Position numbers and translations under genes: made by a program. Positions 53,456 through 62,463 of a stretch of DNA of 64,000 bases are shown piece by piece. The notes under the pieces were generated by a model, which worked only from the letters and a program-made list of their open reading frames with translations, did no database searches and was not told where the DNA came from. The DNA is from HGM13233 sp900762805 (lineage in GTDB: Bacteria > Bacillota > Clostridia > Oscillospirales > Ruminococcaceae). Within the stretch, counting starts at the first letter, position 1, and each line of letters opens with the position of its first letter. The stretch spans positions 62,001 to 126,000 of the forward strand of contig CALKMA010000002.1 in the NCBI GenBank assembly GCA_937993755.1. Direction: 5' to 3'.

Positions 53456-54043
53456 CTATCTCTTTTTCATCACTTCGTCGATCAGGCCGTATTGAAGGGC
53501 CTCCTCGGCAGACATGAAGTTATCGCGCTCCGTATCGCGCTCGATGACCTCAAGCGGCTGGCCGGTCGCTTCGGCCAGCGCGCGGTTGAGACTGGACTTG
53601 ATGCGCATCAGGCGCTCGGTGTGGATCTTGATGTCAGTGGCCTGACCCTGTACCTGACCGAGCGGCTGATGGATCATGATTTCACTGTTGGGCAGCGCAT
53701 AGCGCTTGCCTTTGGTCCCTGCGGCCAGCAGAAAGGCGCCCATGGAAGCGGCCATTCCGACACAGATGGTCGAAACATCGCACTTGATATAGTTCATCGT
53801 GTCATAGATGGCCATCCCAGAGGTGATAGAGCCGCCGGGGCTATTGATATACAGGCTGATATCCTTGGCGGGATCCTGCCCTTCCAAATACAACAGCTGC
53901 GCCACGACCAGGCTGGCCGTAGTGTCGTTGACCTCGTCCGATAAAACGATAATACGGTCGTTCAGCAGGCGGGAAAAGATGTCATAGGAACGCTCTCCCC
54001 TGCTGGTCTGCTCCACGACCATCGGCACCAAACTACTCATCAT
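53456..54043 (-). CDS. clpP: ATP-dependent Clp protease proteolytic subunit
   Basis: The 195-residue serine protease forms the tetradecameric chamber of ClpXP. The catalytic Ser is in CVGMAASMGAFLL, His in PNSEIMIHQPLG, and Asp in the ERDTERDNFM stretch. IYINSPGGSI marks the handle region. It lies 31 bp after tig. Confidence 0.97.
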   Translation of the reverse strand: MMSSLVPMVVEQTSRGERSYDIFSRLLNDRIIVLSDEVNDTTASLVVAQLLYLEGQDPAKDISLYINSPGGSITSGMAIYDTMNYIKCDVSTICVGMAASMGAFLLAAGTKGKRYALPNSEIMIHQPLGQVQGQATDIKIHTERLMRIKSSLNRALAEATGQPLEVIERDTERDNFMSAEEALQYGLIDEVMKKR

Positions 54044-54074
54044 ATTGCCCCCTTACTGATATGCGCGGAGATGC

Positions 54075-55358
54075 TCACTCCGCCTTGGCGTTCGACGTGA
54101 CAAAATCGAGCGCACGGTTGGCCGCGATATCCTCGGCAAGATCGGCGGCCTCGATCATTTCCTTGACCTTTGCCTCGTCCATCTTGTACTCCTCGGCTAT
54201 GCGGGCGTATTCATTTTCAACATCCTCATCCGTGGCCTTGATGCCCTCGGCACGGGCAACGGCCTCAAGCGCCAGACGAGTGCGGACCTTCTTTTCGGCG
54301 CCGGCCTTGAAGCCCTCGCGCAGCTGCTCCTCGGTCTGGCCGAGATACTTGAGATAATCCTTCAGACGAAGGCCCTGCCCCGAAAGACGGTATTCAAACT
54401 CATGGACGTCCTCGTCAACCTGATGGTCGATCATGACGGCAGGCACCTCGCCCTCCAGCGTCTCGGTAACCTTTTCCATCACGGCGTTTTCAAAGTCCTT
54501 CTTGGCGTGCTCCTCGGCATGCTCGGTCAGATGCTTGCGGATATCCTCACGAAGCTCAGACAGCGTGTCAAACTCGCTGACGTCCTTGGCAAACTCGTCG
54601 TCAAGCACCGGCATCTCGCGGGTGCGCAGCTCGTGCAGCTTGATCTTAAAGGTGGCATCCTTGCCGGCCAGCTCGGAGGCGCCGTAATCATCAGGGAAGC
54701 GGACGTTGACGTCGAATTCCTCGCCGGCGCTGTGGCCTATCATCTGATCCTCAAAGCCCTCGATAAACTGATGGGAGCCGAGCACCAGCGTATAATTCTC
54801 GGCCTTGCCGCCCTCAAACGGGACGCCGTCAACAAAGCCCTCAAAATCGAAGGTGGCGGTATCGTCCTTTTCGGCGGCGCGGCCTTCGACCGGCACAAGG
54901 CGGCTCTGCTTGAGCTGGAGCTGCTTGATCTCATCCTCGACCTGCTCGTCGGTAATGTTGACCTCGGTCTTTTTGGCGGCGACGCCCTTGTAGGTGCCGA
55001 CCGTCAGCTCAGGACGCAGCAGCACGGTAAACTTCCCCTTGATCCCCTTATTAATGTCGGCCAGCTCGATATCGACCTCCGGGCGGTCGATGACGCTGAC
55101 CCGGACACTCCTGAGGCACTCATCATAAGCGCCCGGAAGCAGCTCGTTGATGGCGTCCTCATAAAAGAAGCCTTCGCCGTACATCTTTTCGATCACCTTG
55201 CGGGGGGCATGGCCCTTGCGGAAGCCGGGAATATTGATTTTGGAAACCTCTTTCTTGTAGGCCCGCTCCACGGCGTCGGCAAAGGTCACCCCATCGATTT
55301 CGAACTCAAAGAAATAGGATTTGTTATCTGCTGTTTTGCCTGACTTGATTATATTCAT
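54075..55358 (-). CDS. tig: Trigger factor
   Basis: The 427-residue ribosome-associated chaperone/prolyl isomerase has the ribosome-binding N domain with the signature PGFRKGHAPRKVIEKMYG (about 44-61). The PPIase domain follows (EKDDTATFDFEGFVDGVPFEGG), then a helical C domain with LEGEVPAVMID. It is the first gene of the proteostasis run; GGAGGAAC precedes the ATG. Confidence 0.97.
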   Translation of the reverse strand: MNIIKSGKTADNKSYFFEFEIDGVTFADAVERAYKKEVSKINIPGFRKGHAPRKVIEKMYGEGFFYEDAINELLPGAYDECLRSVRVSVIDRPEVDIELADINKGIKGKFTVLLRPELTVGTYKGVAAKKTEVNITDEQVEDEIKQLQLKQSRLVPVEGRAAEKDDTATFDFEGFVDGVPFEGGKAENYTLVLGSHQFIEGFEDQMIGHSAGEEFDVNVRFPDDYGASELAGKDATFKIKLHELRTREMPVLDDEFAKDVSEFDTLSELREDIRKHLTEHAEEHAKKDFENAVMEKVTETLEGEVPAVMIDHQVDEDVHEFEYRLSGQGLRLKDYLKYLGQTEEQLREGFKAGAEKKVRTRLALEAVARAEGIKATDEDVENEYARIAEEYKMDEAKVKEMIEAADLAEDIAANRALDFVTSNAKAE

Positions 55359-55388
55359 ATGTTCCTCCGAATTTTATCAATCTTAGTG

Positions 55389-55417
55389 ATTATATCACAT
55401 GGAAAAAATAAATTCCA
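55389..55417 (-). promoter_or_regulatory. Probable tig promoter (-10) with upstream inverted repeat
   Basis: Minus strand TATAAT at 55394-55389. No good -35 is seen; instead the imperfect palindrome TGGAATTTATTTTTTCCA (55417-55400) occupies that place. Confidence 0.45.
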
Positions 55418-55490
55418 CTATTAGTTTATGAATAATTATCATTTTTTGACGATTTGCGGGATATTTGCCGCCAACCGCTCTGTATGCGGC

Positions 55491-56654
55491 CTACTCATCC
55501 CTCCCCCGGCGATCTGCGCCGCCGGCAGGCTTCAAGGGCTCGCCGCCTTTCTTCTGCGCCGGCCGGCGGGCCTTCAGGCGGTCATCAACGATCCTGCGCC
55601 CTATGACCCACAGGGTCGAAAATATGGGTACGGCCAGCACCATGCCGGCGGCGCCTCCCAGAGCGCCGCCGACCGTGACGGCCGCCAATATCCACAGCGC
55701 GTCAAGGCCGACGGCTGTGCCCATCAGGCGCGGATAGATGAGGCTGTTGTCGATCTGCTGGAGCAGCAGCTCGAACAAAACGAAGATGAGAGCCTGAACA
55801 GGGCTTTCAAACAGGATGAGCACCGCCGATATCAGTGTCCCGACCCACGGTCCAATGACAGGCACCAGCGCCGTCGCACCGATGACAATGCCGACGAGAT
55901 GGGGGTAAGGCAACCCGATAAGCATCATGCCGATGGCGCACAGCAGGCCGAGCAGCAGACCTTCAAGCACTTGACCGGCAATGAAGCAGCTGAATTTTCG
56001 GTCGGCAAGCCGCAGAAAAAACAGCAGCTTGCGCAGCGCAGTTTGGGGCAGGAAGGCCTCCCCGATGCGCTTGAAAACAGAGGCGAGGCTGTCTTTGGAA
56101 AGGAGGATATAGACCGAAAGCATCAGTGACACCACCAGATCGACGATGCCGGCCGCCAGATCAAAGGTGGCGCCAAGCAGCCGTTCGGCGGCAGTGGTGA
56201 TCCAGGAGGAAAAGGCCGTCACGATCTCCTGAATAGCCGCTGAAAGCGACTGTGCAAAGGAAGCCGGCAGATCGGCGCGGCCGGTCTGTGCCGCGAGAAA
56301 GCGATCGAGCTTGATGGCATAGCCGGGCAGCCGTGACAAAAGCTGAGCCATGCTTCGGGAAAGCTGCGGAATGAGACAGAGCACCACCAGCGCCGCAGCC
56401 GCCGTGACCGAAAGATATGTGGCAGCCACTGAAAGCCCGCGCCGCAGGCGCGGCAAGGCAACACGGCCAAATACCCGCCGTTCAAAAAAGCGGAGCGGCA
56501 CGTTGAGCACCAGCGCAAACAGCACGCCGACCAGTATGGGCGAAAGGGCAGCCCACAGCGCACCCAGACCGGCGCCTGAGCCTGTCAGCAGCGCATAGAG
56601 CCCCACCGAGCCGAGACACAGCGCCGCTGTCACGGGAAAGGGTCTTTTATCCAT
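55491..56654 (-). CDS. AI-2E family transporter
   Basis: The 387-residue protein has about eight membrane segments in the AI-2E/PerM arrangement, including LSPILVGVLFALVLNVPLRFFERRVF at the start and GLPYPHLVGIVIGATALVPVIGPWVGT, then EQ-less IDNSLIYPRLMG in the last third. Members include the sporulation protein YtvI and Na+/H+ antiporters, so the cargo is not deducible. It is transcribed alone, 130 bp before the tig promoter region. Confidence 0.85.
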   Translation of the reverse strand: MDKRPFPVTAALCLGSVGLYALLTGSGAGLGALWAALSPILVGVLFALVLNVPLRFFERRVFGRVALPRLRRGLSVAATYLSVTAAAALVVLCLIPQLSRSMAQLLSRLPGYAIKLDRFLAAQTGRADLPASFAQSLSAAIQEIVTAFSSWITTAAERLLGATFDLAAGIVDLVVSLMLSVYILLSKDSLASVFKRIGEAFLPQTALRKLLFFLRLADRKFSCFIAGQVLEGLLLGLLCAIGMMLIGLPYPHLVGIVIGATALVPVIGPWVGTLISAVLILFESPVQALIFVLFELLLQQIDNSLIYPRLMGTAVGLDALWILAAVTVGGALGGAAGMVLAVPIFSTLWVIGRRIVDDRLKARRPAQKKGGEPLKPAGGADRRGRDE

Positions 56655-57043
56655 GCGTCATACCCCCTGTACTACCCCATAAGTATGGGCATCACAGAGG
56701 GATTAAAACAGGGGCAACAGAGTTTTCACCGCACCGCGGCGGCAGCCGCCGGCTTCAGCTGTGCGGCACCTGCAAAATCGCGGCCGGTGCCGTTTTATAT
56801 CAGAATAAACAGCATTCGCTTTCAGCCGCTTGGCTTCCCGCCGGGCGGCAAGACCGCCGGAGGCGCAGCCGGCGGTCTATCTGCCGGCAGCAGCCGTCGG
56901 CTCCTGACCGCCCGCAATACGAAAATCGGAAACCCGCATTGCCCTGCGGCCCGACAGGCTTCATGCGCGGTGACTGCCCGTCTCCCGCAACGCGGCTGAG
57001 CGGCTGCGGTCGGTCTCTATACCGCTTTAACAAGGCGGCAGCA
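56655..57043. other. Intergenic region between the ABC exporter and AI-2E genes
   Basis: No gene is supported. A 10-bp perfect hairpin (AGACCGCCGG arms at 56851-56860 and 56869-56878) may end the ABC exporter transcript, though its U tract is poor. Confidence 0.45.
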
Positions 57044-58879
57044 TCATTCAGCGCCGTCGAGCAGCTCCTGCTCCCTTTCGCGGCTTGACTGGACCGTATA
57101 GAGCTTGTAATACTGCCCCTTGGCGGCGATCAGCTCCTCATGGGTGCCCGACTCCACCACCTTGCCGGCGCTGACCACCAGGATGCGGTCGGCATGCCGG
57201 ATGGTCGAAAGCCGGTGCGCAATAATGAAGCTGGTGCGTCCGGCCAGCACCTTTGTGATGGCGTTTTGGATGACCGCCTCCGTTTCGGTATCGATCGACG
57301 AGGTGGCCTCATCCAGTACAAAGATGCGCGGGTCTGCCAGCACGACGCGGGCAAAGGAAACCAGCTGCTTCTGCCCCGTCGAGAGCAGCGTGCCGCCCTC
57401 GCCGACATCGGTCTCATAGCCCTTTTCAAGCCTTTCGATAAAGCCGTCGGCACCGATAAGGGCTGCGGCTGCTTTGACCTCCTCCATGGAGGCATCCGGG
57501 CGGGCATAGCGGATATTGTCGGCAATGCTGCCCGAAAAGAGATGCGGCGTCTGCAGCACATAGCCAAGGCTCTTTTGCAGCCAAAGCATCGACCGCTTGC
57601 GGTAATCCACGCCGTCGATGAGCAGCTCGCCCGCCGTCGGCTCATAGAACCGGCAGACAAGGTTGACCAGCGAGCTTTTCCCCGCGCCCGTCTCGCCGAC
57701 GATAGCGATATTCTCCCCCGCTCTGACCTTGAGATTAAAATGGGTGAACAGCGGAGAGGAATTCTTATAGGCGAAGGACACGTCGCGGAATTCAATATCG
57801 CCGCGGATGGGCGGCCAGTTTTCGGTTTTGGGCGCAAACTCCGTGCCGTATTCGGCGATCACCTCCGGTGTATCGGTGATCTCACACGGCTCGTCAAGCA
57901 GCGCAAAGACGCGCTCGGCCGCCGCTCTGGCCGATTGGAAGTCGCCGATGATGCGCACGATCGTCAGAATGGGGTCAAACAGCTGTGTCGAGTAGGAAAT
58001 AAAGGCCGACAGCGTGCCGAAGCTGATAACCTCGACCATGCTGCCGCCCTGCCAGAGGGCGATAGCCGATCCGATCGAGCCAAAGAACATGACCATCGGC
58101 ATCATCAGCGCGCCGACGGTGGCGCTGCGGATGGAGGTCCGGCGCATCTCGCCGGTCAGCTCGCGGAATTCCGCCGAGCTTTCCTCCTCACGGTCGAGCG
58201 TCTTGGTGGTGACGGCGCCGGCGATCCCTTCGTTGTAGGCGGCCGTTATCTTGGAATTGACCCGCCGCACCTGCCGCTGATATTTGAGGATCAGCTTCTG
58301 TAAAATGTTGGACAGGATGGCAATGGGCACAACGATGACAAGCACCATCAGTGCCAGCCTGAAGTTGAGTGAAAACATGACGCCTACAAAGCCGACGATG
58401 CTGACGGCGGCAAACACGATATCGGTCATGCTCCAGGCCATCAGCTCAGACAGCCGCGCCACGTCGCTCACCATGCGGGACATGATGTGGCCGACCGCCA
58501 TGGTATCGTAATACGAAAAGGAGAGCTGCTGCAGCTTATGAAAGGCATCGCGCCGGATGGCATAGCTGACCTGCATTTCCAACAGACCTGAGTTCTTAAT
58601 AAAGCCGTATACACCGAATGACGACGCGCCGACCAGCAGCACATATAGCAGCGCGAAGAACGGCAGGCCCTCACTCGTACCGGGCACGATAAAGTTGTTG
58701 ATGGAATAGCGGGTCATGAGCGGGAACACGACATCGCAGGCCGCGACGAGCGCCATTTCCAGCAGGCCGACCGTCAGTATCTTCTTTTCTTTAAGGGCAT
58801 AGCCGAGCAGGCGCTTCCAGATGCCCTTGGTGCGGATCTCGCTGAAATCTTTTTCTTCAAAACGGGGCATTTTATTCAC
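57044..58879 (-). CDS. ABC exporter half-transporter with canonical catalytic Glu
   Basis: The 611-residue protein fuses a six-helix exporter membrane domain with an ATPase. Walker A is GETGAGKSS, the signature reads LLSTGQKQLVSFAR instead of LSGGQ, Walker B is IFVLDEATSSID with the catalytic Glu, and the H loop is IAHRLST. It starts inside the end of the preceding half-transporter (8-base overlap), so the two form a heterodimer like BmrCD or TM287/288. Likely exports drugs or lipophilic compounds. Confidence 0.9.
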   Translation of the reverse strand: MNKMPRFEEKDFSEIRTKGIWKRLLGYALKEKKILTVGLLEMALVAACDVVFPLMTRYSINNFIVPGTSEGLPFFALLYVLLVGASSFGVYGFIKNSGLLEMQVSYAIRRDAFHKLQQLSFSYYDTMAVGHIMSRMVSDVARLSELMAWSMTDIVFAAVSIVGFVGVMFSLNFRLALMVLVIVVPIAILSNILQKLILKYQRQVRRVNSKITAAYNEGIAGAVTTKTLDREEESSAEFRELTGEMRRTSIRSATVGALMMPMVMFFGSIGSAIALWQGGSMVEVISFGTLSAFISYSTQLFDPILTIVRIIGDFQSARAAAERVFALLDEPCEITDTPEVIAEYGTEFAPKTENWPPIRGDIEFRDVSFAYKNSSPLFTHFNLKVRAGENIAIVGETGAGKSSLVNLVCRFYEPTAGELLIDGVDYRKRSMLWLQKSLGYVLQTPHLFSGSIADNIRYARPDASMEEVKAAAALIGADGFIERLEKGYETDVGEGGTLLSTGQKQLVSFARVVLADPRIFVLDEATSSIDTETEAVIQNAITKVLAGRTSFIIAHRLSTIRHADRILVVSAGKVVESGTHEELIAAKGQYYKLYTVQSSREREQELLDGAE

Positions 58880-60692
58880 CTACCCTTTCAACAGCAGCCG
58901 ACTGTATCTCGGCGATGCGGCGATACAGGCCCTCCCTGCCCAGCAGCTCGGCGTGGGTGCCCAGCTGCGTCAGCCGGCCGCCCTCCAGCACAATAATAAA
59001 ATCGCTTTCGCTGAGCGTTGTGATGCGGTGGGAAATAATAAAGGTCGTAACGCCGCTGCGCCGGCGGCTGAGAGCGGCGCGGATGGCTGCGTCGGTCTCG
59101 GCATCAACGGCGCTCATCGAATCGTCAAATATCAGAATGGGCGCGTTTTGCAGCAGCATCCGCGCAATGGCAACACGCTGCTTTTCGCCGCCCGACAGCG
59201 TGACGCCGCGCTCGCCGACGATCGTGTCATAGCCGTCGTCAAAGCCGAGGATGGTATCGTGGATCGACGCTGCCCTTGTACATTCGTACATCTCCTCATC
59301 GGTCGCGCCCGGCCTGCCGAAGCGGATATTTTCGGCAATGGTACGCGAATACAGAAAGGGCTCCTGCATGACGATGCCAATGTTGCGCCGCAGATGGTGA
59401 CGCTCGATATCGTTGACATTGACGCCGTCGATCAGGATCTCGCCGCCTGTCACCTCATAGAGACGCTGCATCAAATGAACCAATGAGGACTTGCCGGAGC
59501 CGGTCGAGCCAAGGATGCCAACCGTCTGACCGGGATCCACATGGAATGTGATGCCCTTGAGCACCTCGTCAGGATAATCGTAGCCGAAGCTGACATTCCT
59601 GAAATCGACGGCGCCGCGGATCTCCGGCTCCAACGCGCGGCCCGGCTCATGCTCGACAGGGCTGTCGAGGATCTCCCGCAGGCGGCCGAGCGACACCTTG
59701 GATTTTCCCAAATCGGACAGCACGCGCCCCAGATTGCGCAGCGGCCAGATAAGATAGTTGACATAAGTGCTGAACAGAATAACGGTGCCGAGCGATATCT
59801 CACCGCTGACGGCCATGATGATGCCGGTCACCATTGTGATGCCGATCTGAAGATAGCCGAGAAAATCCGAAAGCCCCCAATAGAGGCCCAGCAGCTTGTT
59901 GAGGCGCGCTGTGACGTTTCGATAGCGGACGTTGCAGCGGTCGAACTTCTCGCTCTCCATCAGCTGCTGACCAAAGGCGCGCACAACGCGCACGCCCGAA
60001 ACATTTTCATTGACTGTCTCGCTCAGTTTGCCTTCGGCTTCATCCGATTCGGTAAAGCAGGTGATGATGCGCTTGAAATAGGCAAACGAAAATACGAACA
60101 GAACCGGAAGCACAACGACCGACAGCAGCGCCAGCTTCCGATTGATCAGCAGCATGACGGTCAGCGCAAAGCAAACCATCAGGATGCTGCGCACCAGCTC
60201 CATGAGCTGATTATAAAGAAAGCGGCGGACGGTCTCAACATCGGAGGTGCAGCGCTGCACCAGATCCCCTGTCATCGAATGCTTGTGATAGTCATAGGGC
60301 AGCTCCTCGATATGGCTGAAAAGCCAATCCCGCATCGTTTTGGCAGTGCCTTCAGACGCCTTGGCCATGTTGCGTGTGTTGAAAAAACGGGCAAAGCCGC
60401 TCACCACCGATATGGCAATCATGAGGAGGCCTATCAGCCACAGCCTGTCCAGAAAATACTGCCGGTCGCCCAGCCTCTGCGACAGCGCCAAAAGCGTTCG
60501 GTTGACCTCACTGGTGTCCCCGCGCAGCACATAATCGACGGTAAAGGCCGTGATCATCGGCGTTATAAAGTTCGCCATCAGCATAACGACTACACAGACC
60601 AGCGCAAAAGCTAAAAATCGCCTGTAGCCGGCAGTGCAGTCGTAAAGCAAGCTGAATTCCTTGTTCTTCTCTTTCTTTTCTTTCTTTTTCAA
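58872..60692 (-). CDS. ABC exporter half-transporter with degenerate catalytic site
   Basis: The 606-residue partner has the same layout. Walker A is GSTGSGKSS and the signature TLSGGEKQRVAIAR is canonical. Walker B reads ILIFDDSMSAVD, with Asp in place of the catalytic Glu, so its own site hydrolyses ATP poorly. The H loop is ISHRITT. A Lys/Glu-rich N-terminus precedes the first helix. This split of one good and one degenerate site is standard in heterodimeric multidrug exporters. Confidence 0.9.
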   Translation of the reverse strand: MKKKEKKEKNKEFSLLYDCTAGYRRFLAFALVCVVVMLMANFITPMITAFTVDYVLRGDTSEVNRTLLALSQRLGDRQYFLDRLWLIGLLMIAISVVSGFARFFNTRNMAKASEGTAKTMRDWLFSHIEELPYDYHKHSMTGDLVQRCTSDVETVRRFLYNQLMELVRSILMVCFALTVMLLINRKLALLSVVVLPVLFVFSFAYFKRIITCFTESDEAEGKLSETVNENVSGVRVVRAFGQQLMESEKFDRCNVRYRNVTARLNKLLGLYWGLSDFLGYLQIGITMVTGIIMAVSGEISLGTVILFSTYVNYLIWPLRNLGRVLSDLGKSKVSLGRLREILDSPVEHEPGRALEPEIRGAVDFRNVSFGYDYPDEVLKGITFHVDPGQTVGILGSTGSGKSSLVHLMQRLYEVTGGEILIDGVNVNDIERHHLRRNIGIVMQEPFLYSRTIAENIRFGRPGATDEEMYECTRAASIHDTILGFDDGYDTIVGERGVTLSGGEKQRVAIARMLLQNAPILIFDDSMSAVDAETDAAIRAALSRRRSGVTTFIISHRITTLSESDFIIVLEGGRLTQLGTHAELLGREGLYRRIAEIQSAAVERVGE

Positions 60693-60960
60693 AGCATATT
60701 ACCTTCTTTGCGCGAAAGCGCCTTCCGTAATTCAAATGTTTTTTCATTCTCTGATCTATGCTGAAACGGCAGGCCATGCGGTAACGGCACAGGTGCCGTG
60801 GGTCTTTGCTTGTCTCCGGCCTCTGAAAATCAGACAGCCCGCGGGGATATACCGGCCGATCCGGCGGCGCTCGGCGCCCCTGTTCGCCGCCGTATCGCAC
60901 CAAAATCCATAGCGGTCCGGCCGGAGCGGGGCAAACAGCGGCAAGCTGCACTCCGGCGGC

Positions 60961-60989
60961 TTGCCAAGCGGCCGCCAACGTGCTATAAT
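60961..60989 (+). promoter_or_regulatory. rnpB promoter
   Basis: TTGCCA (60961-60966), 17-bp spacer and TATAAT (60984-60989), seven bases before the RNA 5' end. Confidence 0.85.
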
Positions 60990-60996
60990 TATCCCT

Positions 60997-61324
60997 GAGC
61001 AGATCGGGTGGCCGCGTACCGAAGGGTATGAGGAAAGTCCGGGCTCCACAGGGCAGGGTAGCTGCTAACGGCAGCCGAAGGCGACTTCAGGGAAAGTGCA
61101 ACAGAGATATACCGCCCGCTTCGGCGGGTAAGGGTGGAAAGGCGAGGTAAGAGCTCACCGCCGGGCAGGAGACTGTTCCGGCCTGCAAACCCTATTCGGA
61201 GCAACACCGAAAAGGACATATGCGCCGGCCCGGCGCGTCCTTAAGCGTGGCACTGAGCGCAGGCGGCGACGCGGCGCCAAGATAGATGGTCACTCAAGAC
61301 AGAACCCGGCTTACAGATCTGCTC
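60997..61324 (+). ncRNA. rnpB: RNase P RNA component (class A)
   Basis: The RNA matures tRNA 5' ends together with RnpA. The ends GAGCAGATC and GATCTGCTC form helix P1. The conserved core GAGGAAAGTCCGGGCTCC (61029-61046) follows with CAGGGCAGGG, and the 3' core has GACAGAACCCGGCTTA. Peripheral helices such as CCGCCCGC-TTCG-GCGGG are present. Length and motif order fit the bacterial class A form. It has its own promoter and terminator on the plus strand, opposite to its neighbours. Confidence 0.95.
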
Positions 61325-61330
61325 ACCAGC

Positions 61331-61358
61331 AGCGCTCCCCCTTGCGGGGAGCGCTTTT
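61331..61358 (+). terminator. rnpB terminator
   Basis: Ten-base arms 61331-61340 and 61346-61355 (AGCGCTCCCC and complement) with a CTTGC loop, followed by TTTCT. Confidence 0.88.
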
Positions 61359-61737
61359 CTGTACGAACATGCGGGGATATCGGTTCTTATCAGTACCGGT
61401 CGCGGCGCTCCCTGCTGGGAGTTCTTTTCCGCACAACGGCGCTGTCCGCCGAACGGATTTGCTCTCTGTCAGGCGTATGCCGAAGCCGGTGTCCAGCGAA
61501 AAGCATGTATTATGGCTCCCCGCTCAGACGGCATGGGTCGGATGCATTTCCGGGAAAGGTGCTGTTGGGTCCGCGATGTCACTCCCCTCGTGGGAACATA
61601 AATTTGACATTATGACATCTCTTGCCGCACCCTCTCGTATTAAAAGCGGGCAGCCTCCCCTTTGCGCGGCGCGCGGTTCGGCATTAACGGTCTTTCCGAT
61701 ATAGTGAAAGCCCACGGCTGCCTCCCGCGCGGTTTCA
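61359..61737. other. Intergenic region between rnpB and bofA
   Basis: A second weak hairpin (CTCCC-TGCT-GGGAG then TTCTTTT, about 61409-61429) may back up the rnpB terminator. Nothing else is recognised. Confidence 0.4.
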
Positions 61738-61983
61738 TCACTTCAAGAACAGCTTGAGCAGCGCCATCATCAGCACGCCGGGCAGGCCAAGCAGCACGGC
61801 GACGGCTGCCGTCACTGTCTGAACACCGATGGAAAGGCCGAAAAGCTCGACAGCCACCAGCGACACGCCGCCCGAAATAGCCGACACGAAAGCCGCACGG
61901 AACGGGTGCTCACACCGGGAGGCGGCGCGAACACAAATGACCGCCAGCAGCAACAGCAAAAAGATAAATAAGTAAAAGAGCAT
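61738..61983 (-). CDS. bofA: Pro-sigma-K processing inhibitor BofA family protein
   Basis: The 81-residue protein has two membrane segments (about 1-18 and 50-78). The closing VTAAVAVLLGLPGVLMMALLKL matches the BofA pattern, in which an Asn/Pro-Thr-Ala helix is followed by GIPGV/GLPGV-LL. BofA with SpoIVFA holds the SpoIVFB protease inactive in the outer forespore membrane until engulfment, delaying cleavage of pro-SigK, which is also encoded in this window. GGGGGG precedes the ATG. A terminator separates it from secG. Confidence 0.78.
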   Translation of the reverse strand: MLFYLFIFLLLLLAVICVRAASRCEHPFRAAFVSAISGGVSLVAVELFGLSIGVQTVTAAVAVLLGLPGVLMMALLKLFLK

Positions 61984-62023
61984 GGATCTGTCCCCCCTAC
62001 CGAGTATACGGAAAAAGAGACAA

Positions 62024-62057
62024 AAAAATGAGCCGAAATCACTTTCGGCTCATTTTT
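62024..62057. terminator. Bidirectional terminator between secG and bofA
   Basis: Fifteen-base arms (62024-62038 and 62043-62057) with a TCAC loop; the A/T ends give U tracts on either strand. It ends the secG transcript. Confidence 0.88.
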
Positions 62058-62069
62058 ACAGGCTGAAAA

Positions 62070-62327
62070 TCACTTGGCGACAGCTGCTATGACATCGACC
62101 GCAAGGACGACGACAAACAGAACGATCGCAAGAATACGGGTCAGCTTAGCTCGCTTTTCATCGCGCGCACGGCCGCGGCCGCGCTGCAACATACCACCAG
62201 CATCGCCACCGGAGATAGCGCCGGAAAGGCCGCTGCCCTTATTGTCCTGTAAAAGAACCAAAATGATGATCAATATGCAGGTAAGCATCAACACTGCTCC
62301 CCCGACAACCTCATAAACTTTCAGCAT
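62070..62327 (-). CDS. secG: Preprotein translocase subunit SecG
   Basis: The 85-residue protein has two membrane segments (about 8-26 and 64-82). Between them lies the conserved LLQDNKGSGLSGAISGGD loop. SecG stabilises the SecYE channel during SecA-driven export. GGAGGTAGG precedes the ATG, and it is monocistronic between a promoter and a terminator. Confidence 0.95.
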   Translation of the reverse strand: MLKVYEVVGGAVLMLTCILIIILVLLQDNKGSGLSGAISGGDAGGMLQRGRGRARDEKRAKLTRILAIVLFVVVLAVDVIAAVAK

Positions 62328-62379
62328 TTAACCTACCTCCTTTCGCTATTCCTTAAACTGGTTATTCGCAACATTCGAA

Positions 62380-62408
62380 ATTATAGCACAGACTGCTGCA
62401 AAATGCAA
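62380..62408 (-). promoter_or_regulatory. secG promoter
   Basis: Minus strand: TTGCAT (62408-62403), 17-bp spacer, TATAAT (62385-62380). Confidence 0.82.
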
Positions 62409-62463
62409 CACCAAAAATGAATTTTTCTTCATTTTTCAAGCCGCTTCTCCGCTACAGACACTG

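Noticed and set aside
55400..55417. Inverted repeat before tig as a CtsR or HrcA (CIRCE) operator
   Set aside because: The arms are only five bases and match neither the CtsR heptad repeat nor the nine-base CIRCE arms.
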